Shown here: piece by piece, positions 53,277 through 64,000 of the stretch
How the letters are laid out: each line of letters begins with the position of its first letter
Numbering within the stretch: the first letter of the stretch is position 1
DNA from: Nissolia schottii
Lineage: Eukaryota > Streptophyta > Magnoliopsida > Fabales > Fabaceae
Direction of reading: 5' to 3'
DNA length: 64,000 bases
NCBI GenBank assembly: GCA_003254905.1
Contig: QANU01031401.1
Location: 73,679 to 137,678, forward strand
Position numbers and translations under genes: made by a program
Notes under the pieces: generated by a model
What the model was told of the DNA's origin: nothing
Seen by the model: the letters and a program-made list of their open reading frames with translations, nothing else
The model's database searches: none

Positions 53277-54001
53277 ACCTTATCCTGCCACCGAAGGCAG
53301 GGGATAAGTTTGGCTTGGCTTGGCTTGGTATAACTTCGATCATGTTTGATCGCGTTTGATCGTTAATCGCTCGTGTACGAATATCCTAAAAATATTCCGA
53401 ACACATAGTCGCGATCTACTAATTTTCCTGGTCAGGATGGTACGTCAGGTTAAGATATTTGTGAACTTATCTCCGTAAGAGTATATTTTACGGATACCTT
53501 TGGCACCTGACGAAATTCCGGTGTTGATCAGAAATCGATCCGAATCTCGCGAAATCTCTGTGATCTTACGAAACCATTATTTTGACTAGTATTTTGGATA
53601 AGAAAACCTTTATAATTAAATTTTCAGTCTAAATAACTGTCTCGAGTACACTTTAATTATGCGAAATTATTAATTACGCGAAATCTTTGTAAGGAAAAAA
53701 AATTGCGATGTTACATATAACACTCTGAAGGACACTTGGACCTTAAATGAGCTTATATCTTACTACACTTGGACCTTAAATGAGCTTATATCTTACTATG
53801 TGTAAGAGGAAGGGAGGTTGCAACGAGACAAGACCGAAAGTGCTCACATGGCTGCTTCATCTCAATATAAGAGAAAGCGTGATGCTGTTGCAGTTGTATC
53901 TTCTTAGTAGAAGAAGGTAAAGAAATAGGATGAGGTCTTAACCTGTTTCTTCTACAAGAAGACGGGATGCATGAAGAAGGATGATGCCAAATGTGCCCCT
54001 T

Positions 54002-56690
54002 TGTAACACCTCTGCTAACTGCCCACTTCCATGGTAGTAAGCAATGCTCACAGGGTTGTTATTCGTTGTGTCGGGTTACCTTTAGCCCTTACTTTTACCT
54101 TTGCAATTGTCTCTTACGCAAAAATATGGACCCATTTGAAAATCGTTCGTGTGCTTTATCAGTTTATAAACTAGGAGCCTTGCGTGTTTAAGAGAACATA
54201 TAACAATTGTCGTTATCGTCTATCATAAGTTAAGTGGTAACCGAAGTAGAACACGAAGGGTACATGAATATATATAATTACAAATAAGGTCCAACACATA
54301 GTTACACGTTGCCTTAATAATAAATATTTACACAAAATTTATAAAAGTCATAGATCATTAAATAAAACATCTATCGTCCTAATGCAATCATCGTCACTTT
54401 GCTTTGGCCCCGGAACTGTCCTGCTATAGCCATCGGTCGTTTACCACGCATCCCTCTCGTCAATCGATTCGTTGTGCACACCTGGACCCATAAGGAGTGG
54501 GTGTGAGAGCTTTTCGTCCTCAGTGGGCATCCCTAGCACTACCTAGTGGTTCATTACTCCGTTATCTTCCAAGCCGCTCAGGAGATCTCTAAGTGAGCAT
54601 GCATACTAAACTCCTACTGATTATTATCTTTTCCTAGCATCCTGAACAACTTTATCTAATTTACTAGATGATCGGGGGATCTAATCTTTCTTATTTAGGT
54701 TCTCGCACTTTCTATTCCTAACCGTTGTAACATAACCACGTATACATGTATGTAGATAGACTCGACTGGTCCTCACGCATATGTTGCACGGGAATCATTC
54801 CACCATGCTTGCCAGGCACGGGGTCGCTCTTCATGCATTCCCTTCGAGCATGATACCATTCAATGATGCGTGTGTTCCCTTCAAGCATGCTATCGTTCAT
54901 CATTCGTCAATGCATACGTTCCCTTCGAGCATGCTATTGATCATTCAATGCAGTGGACTGGTCATCATGCCGATGAGGCACGGTAATCATGTATGAGACT
55001 CATCATTATACTCATCATCATTCATTAACTCGTGTCACACCTCCTCGTACACCTCAGGACCGTCGTCCCCATGGCGATGCATGACCTACCTTTTCTGTCC
55101 GTTCCTCGAGGTAACAAGACTCCACCCCCTTCCCGGGTGGCGAGGGGCCGCCTTCCTTTGGGCTAAGCCAAAAGTGGACCATATACACGTTTACTCTTTA
55201 CATTATCATTCATTCATGCCATTGACCATACTCACACTTATCTTTTCCATTAGACCACACTTATGTTCCCTACGTTCCATTATGATCTTTCATTCATTAA
55301 GCGTTCATTAAGCAATAATCCTCTAGTGATCTATCCTCATGATTCATGCTTTACCAAACACATAAACACATAATCACATAATCATATTTTGATCTATACA
55401 TAAGTCGTTCGGGCAAGTGTTTGTTGGAACCAGGCAGCATAGGATAACTTTCATAAACATTCATTCCCCAGTTCCCATGAAGCAACCACAGTTCAGGCCG
55501 CTCAGCGTCCATTGGTACCGCTCAGCGGTCATTGGAGTCAACCTAGTCACAGATCAGTTTCAAAACAATTTCTAAGGTTTATATCCCAGGCCGCTCAGCG
55601 CGTGGGCGTGACTAAGTTTCCCCCTTTGTTTTCTTGCATTTCTTTCAAATCATTCTCATGGCCACTTCTTGGTGCTTCACCACAAGTTCCAAAAATCACA
55701 ATACAGTCATATCCAGCTCAGGAAACATATCAAAGTCATCTATCTACTCCTAACCTAGCATTTCTAGCATAAGACATAATATGAGCATTCAAGCAAAACA
55801 AGCACATAGAAGCCTCCAAGGAGGTAAGCAAGCTTAGGATTACCCACATTCATGGAGGATTAGAGATGATTAGGAAGGTAGGATGAGGTTTCCCTAGAGT
55901 GTATGGCTCTCCTGGCTAATTTCTAGTCTCCGACAGTTTAACGACAGTGTCTCTGAACTGAACGAACTTGAGCAGGAACTCAAGAGATGAGAAAATGAAG
56001 AAATAGAATGCCATGGAAGGGTATTTATAGCCTCCTTGGCCGTGGGGTTTGGGAAATTCTTGTCCACATATTTATTTTGCGAAAGAAAAGGGAAAAAGAA
56101 ATTAAAATAAATGGATAAGGATGGTGACTAAGCTCCTAATCATCTTTGACTTTGACCGGGAATGCTTGGTCCATATTAGGAGAGAGAAAATGTGAGAGAG
56201 AATAGATTGGGGTGGCTGTGAGGCCCACTTTCCAGTCCCATTTGATCGTATTTTGCCGTACACTGTCCGAGTGCTTCGCGTACGGTCATCCGAAAAATAT
56301 TCTGGTCGTCTTTCCGCGATCTCCTAATTTTCCTAGTGAGAATTTGGGACTATTCTAAGGTATTTGTAACTTTTCCTCTCTAAGGTTTGGTTTTCAGAGA
56401 TTTGGGACTCTCTGCTAATTTCTGGTGGCCAAAAGGAACTGATCTAGTGTCTGCAGAATCGTCTAAAACTGAATAGAATCGTTCCACCGCTAGTTTAGAT
56501 TTACCATCTAATTCTAAGGGTCAAGAAGAATCATTTAAGTGTCATCAAATTTTCGAGAAACTAAGCAGAATAATTTCCGTAGACACTTTTGTCCTAAGAA
56601 TTCAAGCTTTTATATTTTTAACCTATACAGAGGGTCTCTACTAGTATTTCTACTATGAAATCTTTGCTAAGGGAAAAGTGGGATGTTACA
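54002..56690 (-). mobile_element. Solo LTR, 2.69 kb, TSD CCCTT, inside the copia gag (fossil)
   Basis: Starts TGTAACACCTCTGCTAAC and ends GGGATGTTACA, with the 5-bp word CCCTT on both sides (53997-54001 and 56691-56695). The copia sequence resumes directly after it. On the minus strand it has a TATA-like ATAAATACCC (about 56019-56028). Its variable slot holds a CCCTTCGAGCATGCTAT repeat (about 54820-54960), and the second slot holds CCGCTCAGCG palindromes (about 55498-55600). Confidence 0.9.
54820..54960. repeat. Short tandem repeat in LTR (TTCCCTTCGAGCATG type)
   Basis: Three to four copies of a ~45-bp unit with CCCTTCGAGCATGCTAT and CATTCAATG words. Confidence 0.7.
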
Positions 56691-59600
56691 CCCTTGGTAT
56701 GCAAAAAGGGTATATTTTTTGCTTTTGTTTGTTCTAAAGTTAATTTAAGTTTCGCACCTCTGGAAACATGGTGGATGGATTTTGGTGCTACTACTCACAT
56801 AAGTATTACCATGCAGGTTGCCTGTGGAGTCGACCGCGAAGTGATGATGAAAGATTCATTTATGTGGCAGACGGTAATAAAGTTGCAGTAGAGGCCGTAG
56901 GAACTTTTAGATTATGTTTTAAGACTGAATTATATTTGGATTTATTTGAGACATTTTATGTACCGTCTTTTAGGCAAAATTTAGTTTATGTTTCTCGATT
57001 GTTATTTTAGAGATAATAAAGTTAGTCTCTTTCAAAATTCAAATATTATTGGTTCTGGTCTTTTAATCGATATGTTGTATAAGCTTGATTTAAATTTGTT
57101 AAATATTGGAAACAAATCAACAGGTACAAAGAAAAAAATTAAATGAGAATTCTGGCTCATTATGGCATAAGCATTTATGCCATATCTCTAAACAGAGAAT
57201 TCAGAGGCTTGTGGTGGATGCAATTCTTGAACCCCTAGATTTAATAGACTGTCAAGTTTGTATCAAGTGCATCAAGGGGAAAAGAACAAATGAAAGAAAA
57301 TTAGGTGCCACCAGAGAGAAGGATGTCTTAGAACTAATAAATACTGTTATATGTGGTACATTCCCTACTGCTTCATGGAACAGGCAACAATATTTTATTA
57401 CGTTCATAGATGACTATTCTCGTTATAGGTACTTATGCATGATTCATGAAAAGCCCTAATCCTTGGACATTTTTAAGTCTTTCAAAGCTAAAGTTAAACT
57501 CTAACTTGGAAAGAAAATTAAAGGTGTCAAATCTGACCATGGTGGTGAATACTATGGAAGATATGATGGATCAGAAGAACAACGTCCTTGACCTTTTGTG
57601 CTTTTCCTAGATGAGTGCGGAATTTTTCTGCAATACACCATGCCGGGCAAACCCAACATGAATGGTGATGCAGAATGAAGAAACTGAACTCTTAAGGATT
57701 TGGTGAGAAGTATGATCAGTCATTCTTCCTTGCTTGATTCACTTTAGGGAGAAGCTTTAAAGACAGCAGTGTACATCCTTAACAGGGTACCAAACAAGGC
57801 AGTTAATAAAACCCCTTATGAACTTTAGACTGGCAAAAGGCCTAGCATAAAAAACTTACACATTTAGGGATGTCCAACTAATGCGCGACCTTATAGTTGC
57901 ATGAAAGAAAATAAGGACAGTTAGTTACTATTTTGTTGGCTACGCTAAAGGCTCACAGGGATACAAGTTTTACAATCCTACCTCATGGTCAATTTTTGAA
58001 AAGTGAAATGCGAGATTTCATGAGGATGTTGAGTTTGGAGGGGAAGGAAACATTAAGAATGTTGTTTTTGATGAAGAATCTATTGCTGACAATGATCAGG
58101 TCTTCATACCTATTGTTGTTCAGGATACAGTTATAGAATAAGACAACAATGAGAATCCATCTCAAATGCAACCTATAGAACAAGCTCAACAACCTCAAGA
58201 AGTGCCATTAAGAAGATCCACTAGAGAAAAGAGAAGTGCAATCTTGGATGAATATGTTGGTTACCTCCAAGAACATGAGGATGACATTGGTTTAACAGAA
58301 AATGACCCAATCAACTTTTGTCAAGGCATGCAAAGTTCTGATTCTCCAAAGTGGATTGATTCCATGAATGATGAGATTAAGTCTGTAAAAGACAATGACG
58401 TTTGGGATCTAGTAGCATTACCTGAAGGTGTGAACCCCATTGGTGGTAAATAGATATTTAAAACCAAAAAGGATTCTATGGATTAATGTCAAGAGATATA
58501 AAGCTTGTTTAGTTGATAAAGGCTTTACTCAAAAGGAAGGCATAGATTATAAAGAGACTTTCTCTCCAGTATCTTCGAAAGAGTCTTTTAGAACCATAAT
58601 GGCACTGGTGCCTCATTTTGATTTAGAGCTACATTAGATGGATGTCAAGACAGCATTTCTCAATGGAGACATTGATGAGACAATTTCTATGGTGTAACCA
58701 TAAAATTTTGTGTCAGATAACCCTAGGCCTATGGTACGCAAACTAAAGAAATCCATCTATGTTCTCAAACAAGCATCCCGTCAGTGGTATCACAAGTTTC
58801 ACCAAGTTATTACCTCGTATGATTTTGAGGCAAATGTTGCTGATGATTGTGTATACTGAGAGTTCCATGGGAGTAAATATATATTTCTAGTCTTATATGT
58901 TGACGACATACTACTTACTAGCAACGATATAGGCTTGTTGCATGAAACCAAGAAATTTCTATCGAAAAAATTTGAAATGAAAGATCTTAGTGATGCCTCT
59001 TTTGTATTAGGAATCCAAATATTAAGAGATAGTTGTCAAGGTATTCTTGGATTATCACAAAAGAACTACATCGAAATGGTTTTGAGTAGATATGGCATGG
59101 AAGGTAGCAGACTAACATACATACCCGTGGCTAAAGGAAACAAGTTCAGTCTCAACCAATGCCCTAAAAATGATTTGGAAAGGACAACGATGCATGGCAA
59201 ACCTTATGCATCAGTAGTAGGGAGTCTAATGTATGGTCAAGTTTGTACTTGTCTTGTTATAGCATTTACAGTGGAAGTTTTGGGCAGATACTTGAGAAAT
59301 CCAGACTTGGACCATTGGACAACAGTTAAGCGAACATTACATTATTTAAAGAGAAAAAAAATACTACATGCTCACTTATCGGAGATCATAAAATTTAGAG
59401 ATCATTGGGTTCTCTGACTCTGATTTTGCAGGATGCGAAGATAGTAGACGTTCTACATTTATGTTGGCTGGACGAGCTGTTTTGTGGAAGTCTGTAAAAT
59501 AGACTCTTGTAACTTCTTCAACAATGGCAACAAAGTTTTTCACTTTCCATGAGGCATCTAACCATGGTATATGGTTGTGAAACTTTGTCACTAGCCTTCG

Positions 59601-59950
59601 TGTGGTAAATGACATTGAAAGGCCATTGAAGATTTATTGTGACAATAATTCAGTGGTGCCTTACTCCAACAACAATAAGAGCTTGACAAAATCGAAGCAT
59701 ATTGATATTAAGTTTTTATTTGTTAAGGAGAGAGTTCAAGAAAAACATATTTCTATAGAACATACAGGAACAAAGTCTATGCTAGCAAATCCATTAACCA
59801 AGGGATTGATACCTAAAGTCTTCCATGAGCACATTGCTCACATGGGGATCACTAATGGTAATACCTTGGTTTAGTGTGAGTTATTTTATACTCTATATGT
59901 TTTATGTCAGACATTGAATTGTTTCATTTTCTGCAGAATAAAGTTGATGG

Positions 59951-60781
59951 TTTACATTATGTTATTTGCAATGATTATATTGCAATTTTGGATTGATCTC
60001 AATAAAGTTTTAAAGTTGGACTAGTTGGAAATAGACATGTATCAGATTCTTTTCATATAATTTCCATATTACTCATCCAAAATTAATCTATGTCATTAAG
60101 TATATCAGTATGTGATCATCATGGTTCAGTCACGACTTTAATGTGATGAAAGTTGCAGTAGTTTCATCACTAATATATGAGATGAACCAGATTGTTTAAG
60201 TAGTTAAAATAGCATTCAAATGTGCACATAAAGTTTATTTTGTGATATGATTATCTCGAGACAATATATATAGCCCAAGTGGGAGATTGTTAGGAAATTG
60301 TATGTCCTTAATTTATTTTGTGGGATATATATATATATAATTATGAATATAATCATATTAGTTGTTTTTGAAATTAAATAAATGGATAAGTCAGATTACT
60401 TTATTATGTTTACATTATGTTATTTGCAATGATTATATTGCAATTTTGGATTGATTTCAATAAAGTTTTGAAGTTGGACTAGTTGGAAATAGACATGTAT
60501 CAGATTCTTTTCATATAATTTCCATATTACTCATCCAAAATTAATCTATGTCATTAAGTATATCAGTATGTGATCATCATGGTTCAGTCACGACTTTAAT
60601 GTGATGAAAGTTGCAGTAGTTTCATCACTAATATATGAGATGAACCAGATTGTTTAAGTAGTTAAAATAGCATTCAAATGTGCACATAAAGTTTATTTTG
60701 TGATATGATTATCTCGAGACAATATATATAGCCCAAGTGGGAGATTGTTAGGAAATTGTATGTCCTTAATTTATTTTGTGG

Positions 60782-60831
<50 letters not shown>

Positions 60832-60866
60832 TGAATATAATCATATTAGTTGTTTTTGAAATTAAA
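59951..60866 (+). repeat. 458-bp tandem duplication across the copia 3' junction
   Basis: Two copies, about 59951-60403 and 60409-60886, offset by 458 bp. Each covers the end of the coding 3' flank, the polypurine tract and the first ~110 bp of the 3' LTR. They differ by only a few bases plus a TA run expanded in the second copy (60784-60826). The duplication is much younger than the element. Confidence 0.9.
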
Positions 60867-61261
60867 TAAATGGATAAGTCAGATTACTTTATTAGTTTTG
60901 ACCTGTAATAAGTAATACTCGCTCCGCCTATTTTTTTTGTTGGACTTTAAGGTTTTATGGGAACCACTGCCAATTATAAATAGGTAAGGAGGGTTTTGGT
61001 CCCCCAATACATCAAAATCAATTTATAGCCTACTCCACATCAGAGGAGTTGTGCTCAAGCCCTAATAAGGATTCAGGGGTTTTGGTTAAGGAAGACCAAG
61101 AACCACACATTCAAACATCAATTGATCTTGTGAATTCAAGTACGCTTCTGCACAACAATTATGTATTCTTCTTATTGATTTAACATAGATTCTCTTACGG
61201 TCATAAAATTAAGGTTTTCTATCATTCAGAAGACTAAAAAGTAATTATGTTGATGTGTTAA

Positions 61262-61400
61262 TGTGCGCCGATGCCACATGCGCACACGTTGATGCCACAT
61301 GTGCATGCATTGATGTCGTGTACGCATGTGACATCAATGTGCGTGCATGCATGCATTGATGTCGTGCACGCATGCGCCATCAATGTGGCATCGGCGCACA
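61262..61400. repeat. GC-rich inverted repeat with purine-pyrimidine alternation
   Basis: Perfect 18-bp arms: TGTGCGCCGATGCCACAT at 61262-61279 and its reverse complement at 61383-61400. They enclose about 103 bp of nearly alternating purine-pyrimidine sequence with repeated GCATGCATTGATGTCGTG words. It starts 34 bp after the copia 3' LTR end. Confidence 0.85.
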
Positions 61401-61429
61401 CGTGCCATATGTGCGTTAAAGATATTACT

Positions 61430-62976
61430 CATTGTACCAAACACATTCATCTTTTTCTCCCCCATATATGTTATTTATAAGGTGTTTGGGTATACTTGAA
61501 GTTCAAATAGCACTGCCTAAAAAATTTGAGTTGAGTTTTTTTTTTTTTTTTATTTATTAAAATTAACTAAAACTAATATACTAAATATAGATTTACTTAA
61601 TTATCCCTCAAATTCAACTATCTATCAGGTCAGGTAGCATGTTCTTATATCCATCTCATTTTTATCCACGGCCAGACTTTTATTCTCATCCTCATCCCCA
61701 TGGACAAAAAATATCTACATTCGGATATCCATCATCAGATATATCCACAGGTATCCGTGTGATCGAATATCCATTGTCATCTCCTACAAAGAATATGAAA
61801 CTCCAAAACCCAACCCTCCCCAATTTGTAACAAGTTTAAGTCATTTGGGGAAGCCCACCCCAAAAGTTAGCATTAGAGTTGGAGAGCCCAAGTCCTTATA
61901 AGACTTCCGTTTCAAAGTAACATCCGAATGTTGGACTTGTTACAGAATCAGTCTTTGTTCTACATGTCATAACTTACTTTTAGTACGATATAATAATCAT
62001 ATATAAAATAAAATCAAAGTTTTGGGGCATGCCCTTGTCAGCATCAACATGAAGGCCATCTTAGTTAGTGATCTGTAAGCATCACTAAAAGCGCTTAAAG
62101 AGCCTAGGAGCATGCATTGACCTTAGTGGGATAACTGGTGCCAAACTCACCTAAACTTTTGCAAACCATTAAAAAATATAGAATCAAAGTTTTATCTACA
62201 TATAAATTCTCTAAATTTCAATTGAGAGCTATTAGCTTTAAATTGGGTAAATTACACTAATCTCCTTGAATTTTAGTGCAACTACAACCAACTCCATTCC
62301 TTTTGTCTAGGCGACACTAACCTTCCGTAGCGATAACAAAGTTAGATGTAATTTGTTATTAAAATATTATTTTCATTATATCTCTTACAATTTCATGCTC
62401 AAAAGACTTTACAATTTCCTTTTGATCTCTTTTTACGTGACTTCACATTCTTCTTTAACCCCCTCATAAAATTTGATAATTAAACACTTTGATACCAAAA
62501 CAACGTTTAATTCTATTACCGTCGTGTGAGATTTCACTAAATCCAAAGAGAACTTATTGAATTTTACCTCTTTAAAATTAGTGGCAACTAGGTAGGAGGT
62601 CTACCCTCGAAGTAAACACAAGCCAGATTACAAGAACCATTTCGATTATAGAACTATAATGCTGACCAAGTCCTGCACAAAAGCCCACCGTTTGTTTGAC
62701 ACCATTAAAAAAAATAATGTTATTATATTGTTCACTTGTTCTGCAAGCGTGTAAGAAGTCAAAGGGTCAGCTCAATATTGCAAGGTCAAAACCAAAGCCT
62801 ACGACGAGAAAGAAAAAAAAAAAAAAAAAAACCTACTTTAACGTCCTTTAATTAATAAAAATTTCGAGTTGTGTAAACTGACGCTCGCAGCCCCCAAACT
62901 TTATCATTTTGTTTTGACTAGAACACTATATCTTCAAAGTGCACATCCTCCTAAATCCATACAGCTCATCTCACTC
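61430..62976. other. Spacer upstream of MYB-b
   Basis: No gene. At about 61650-61780 there are repeated GGATATCCA / TATCCAC words, a dispersed repeat of unknown family. A poly-A run lies at about 62813-62831. Confidence 0.45.
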
Positions 62977-62984
62977 TATATAAA
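62977..62984 (+). promoter_or_regulatory. TATA box of MYB-b
   Basis: CTATATAAATC about 165 bp before the MYB-b ATG, with purine-rich leader sequence after it. Confidence 0.65.
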
Positions 62985-63146
62985 TCACCTCTTCTGGGCA
63001 TGTGCTTAATGGAATAAGCTGAGATATTTCTTCAAAACCATCCTCTTCTTTAATTCTCTCTTTAACTAGCTCTCACACCGAACACCGAAGTGAAAGAAAA
63101 AAAAAAAAAGAAAAAAAGAAAAAAGGTAGACGCAAGTAAGTTGATT

Positions 63147-64000
63147 ATGGAGATGGAGTACACGAACGGTGTTCACATGATTATGCGAAGTTTATCGGAT
63201 TGTGGGTCATCAGCTACAAACGGGACGAGTGATGAGGATGTTGCAACAAGGAAAGGCCCGTGGGCAGAGGAAGAGGATTCTGCTCTGGTCAACTATGTCA
63301 CCATCCACGGCGAAGGTCACTGGAACTCCGTCGCTCGCTCCGCAGGTAAGCATTCGTTTTGGGATCAAAGTCTTAACTAAATTATAAACAAAAATGCTAC
63401 ATATACACCCAATTTTATACACTCATACATACACCATTAATAATGCATAAACATTACAAACTTATAGATGATATTCTCAATTATACTTAATTAAATGCAT
63501 AACCATTACATGCATGAAGACACAAACTTTATGGATATAAGCATAGGAGTTATGTATGGTGTATATTTCTTTTGCGTACGTGTAGCAGGACTCATACAGA
63601 ATTAAATCATTCACCATCATATAACTTATGCTGAATCAGCTGATAATCGATTAAAACGTCTGTATTTGTACATTCGACTGCAGGTCTAAGGAGAACCGGC
63701 AAAAGCTGCCGATTAAGATGGCTAAACTATCTGCGCCCAAATGTTAGGCGCGGGAACATCACCCTCCAAGAGCAGCTCTTGATTCTCGACCTCCATTCCC
63801 GCTGGGGCAATAGGTACGTACGTAAACACGTGGACAAAAATAATTAACTGACGTTTTGGAATCAGCGCAAGTTTAACTACCAAATGTCAGAGTATATTGA
63901 GATATTCTAATATCCTATTATAATATAAGAGTTCATACCGTGTCACTCAACTTGTTGAAGGTGGTCGAAGATAGCGGAGCACCTGCCCGGGAGAACAGAC
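63147..64000 (+). CDS. R2R3-MYB transcription factor, subgroup 20 (MYB-b), 5' part
   Basis: Paralogue of MYB-a, running off the window. Exons seen: 63147-63345, 63684-63813 and 63961 to the end; 123 residues in all. Exon 2 is 130 bp, exactly as in MYB-a, and both introns fall at the same codons and phases. R2 begins at about residue 36 (RKGPW) and R3 follows with [24 protein letters not shown]. The protein ends in the window at LPGRTD, so the subgroup-specific tail is not visible; subgroup 20 is inferred from likeness to MYB-a. Intron 1 uses a normal GT donor (CAG then GTAAGC). The ATG at 63147 is followed by a second at 63153; either could start the protein. Confidence 0.92.
63393..63586. 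mobile_element. Possible MITE in MYB-b intron 1
   Basis: The left side reads TGCTACATATACACC and the right side, on the other strand, TGCTACACGTACGC...ATACACC. Inner parts are also partly inverted. No clear target duplication, so this is tentative. Confidence 0.35.

Larger units (their letters stand above)
50200..53715 (-). mobile_element. LTR of the TGTAACA...TGTTACA family with nested LTR and gap (fossil)
   Basis: Starts TGTAACACCCTTACTAACTG and ends GCGATGTTACA at 53715. The family modules are in reversed orientation, with a CCCTGTAAGCCACCTACC repeat in the variable slot. A different LTR-like sequence interrupts it at 51520, and the N gap lies within it. No matching 5-bp flanks were found. 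Confidence 0.7.
53716..61228 (+). mobile_element. Ty1/copia retrotransposon, decayed (fossil)
   Basis: Plus-strand copia element. In order: gag remnant with a degenerate zinc knuckle (about 53730-54001), then a later-inserted solo LTR (54002-56690), protease and pre-integrase region (about 56691-57250), integrase core (about 57250-57900), reverse transcriptase with YVDD (about 58380-59100), RNase H (about 59400-59870), and a 3' LTR. The order with integrase before reverse transcriptase is the copia order. A polypurine tract (AAGTGGGAGA) precedes the 3' LTR, which starts TGTTAGGAAATTG at 60746, has a TATA box (TATAAATAG, about 60976-60984) and ends near 61228. No 5' LTR was found. It is broken in many places (of the order of ten or more) and is old. 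The part before the 3' LTR has been tandemly duplicated. Confidence 0.9.

Overview
This is plant nuclear DNA from a eudicot. It has spliced genes with GT-AG introns and TATA boxes, AT-rich spacers and dense plant-type transposons (Ty3/gypsy and Ty1/copia LTR elements, hAT, Mutator-like, a LINE, MITEs). A legume is plausible from the general look, but I cannot prove it. Two N gaps (10540-11409 and 52451-53243) and two single Ns show a draft assembly.

Five host genes stand out. Two are intronless NIMIN (NPR1-interacting) genes on the minus strand, at 1696-2058 and 16044-16415. One is a complete six-coding-exon ADP-ribosylation factor (ARF1 class, 181 aa) on the plus strand at 28665-35893. Two are subgroup-20 R2R3-MYB genes on the plus strand: one complete in three exons at 46924-48671, and one cut by the window end from 63147. 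So the window holds two local paralogue pairs, each now spread over 14-16 kb by transposons. The NIMINs (salicylate signalling through NPR1/TGA factors) and the MYBs (stress and hormone responses) are both regulatory families. ARF1 is a housekeeping GTPase of vesicle traffic.

Layout: 1-1.7 kb, a MITE-like fold-back element and spacer; 1.7-2.3 kb, NIMIN-a and its promoter; 4.2-6.5 kb, a decayed plant-mobile-domain gene; 6.8-9.5 kb, broken Ty3-type gag and LTR pieces; 10.3-15.5 kb, a Mutator-like element with long inverted ends and a 10-bp target duplication, holding a solo LTR; 16.0-16.7 kb, NIMIN-b and its promoter; 17.4-18.2 kb, a hAT-type element; 18.7-25.4 kb, nested LTR fossils; 25.4-26.1 kb, a LINE ORF1 remnant; 28-36 kb, ARF1, whose first intron holds a hAT-like element with a nested LTR and whose second holds a five-copy ~288-bp tandem array; 36-45 kb, solo and partial LTRs; 46.8-48.7 kb, MYB-a; 50.2-53.7 kb, an LTR with another LTR inside it; 53.7-61.2 kb, a decayed copia element with a solo LTR inside it; 61.3-61.4 kb, a GC-rich palindrome; 63-64 kb, MYB-b.

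The most unusual signal is in one family of ~2.7-3 kb LTRs (ends TGTAACA...TGTTACA). Different copies carry different short tandem repeats in one slot. A second slot carries spaced pairs of short palindromes in two alternative sequences: GTCATTCGAATGAC or CCGCTCAGCGG. The second motif also recurs, paired, in an apparently unrelated LTR. I see no sign of a new multi-gene system.
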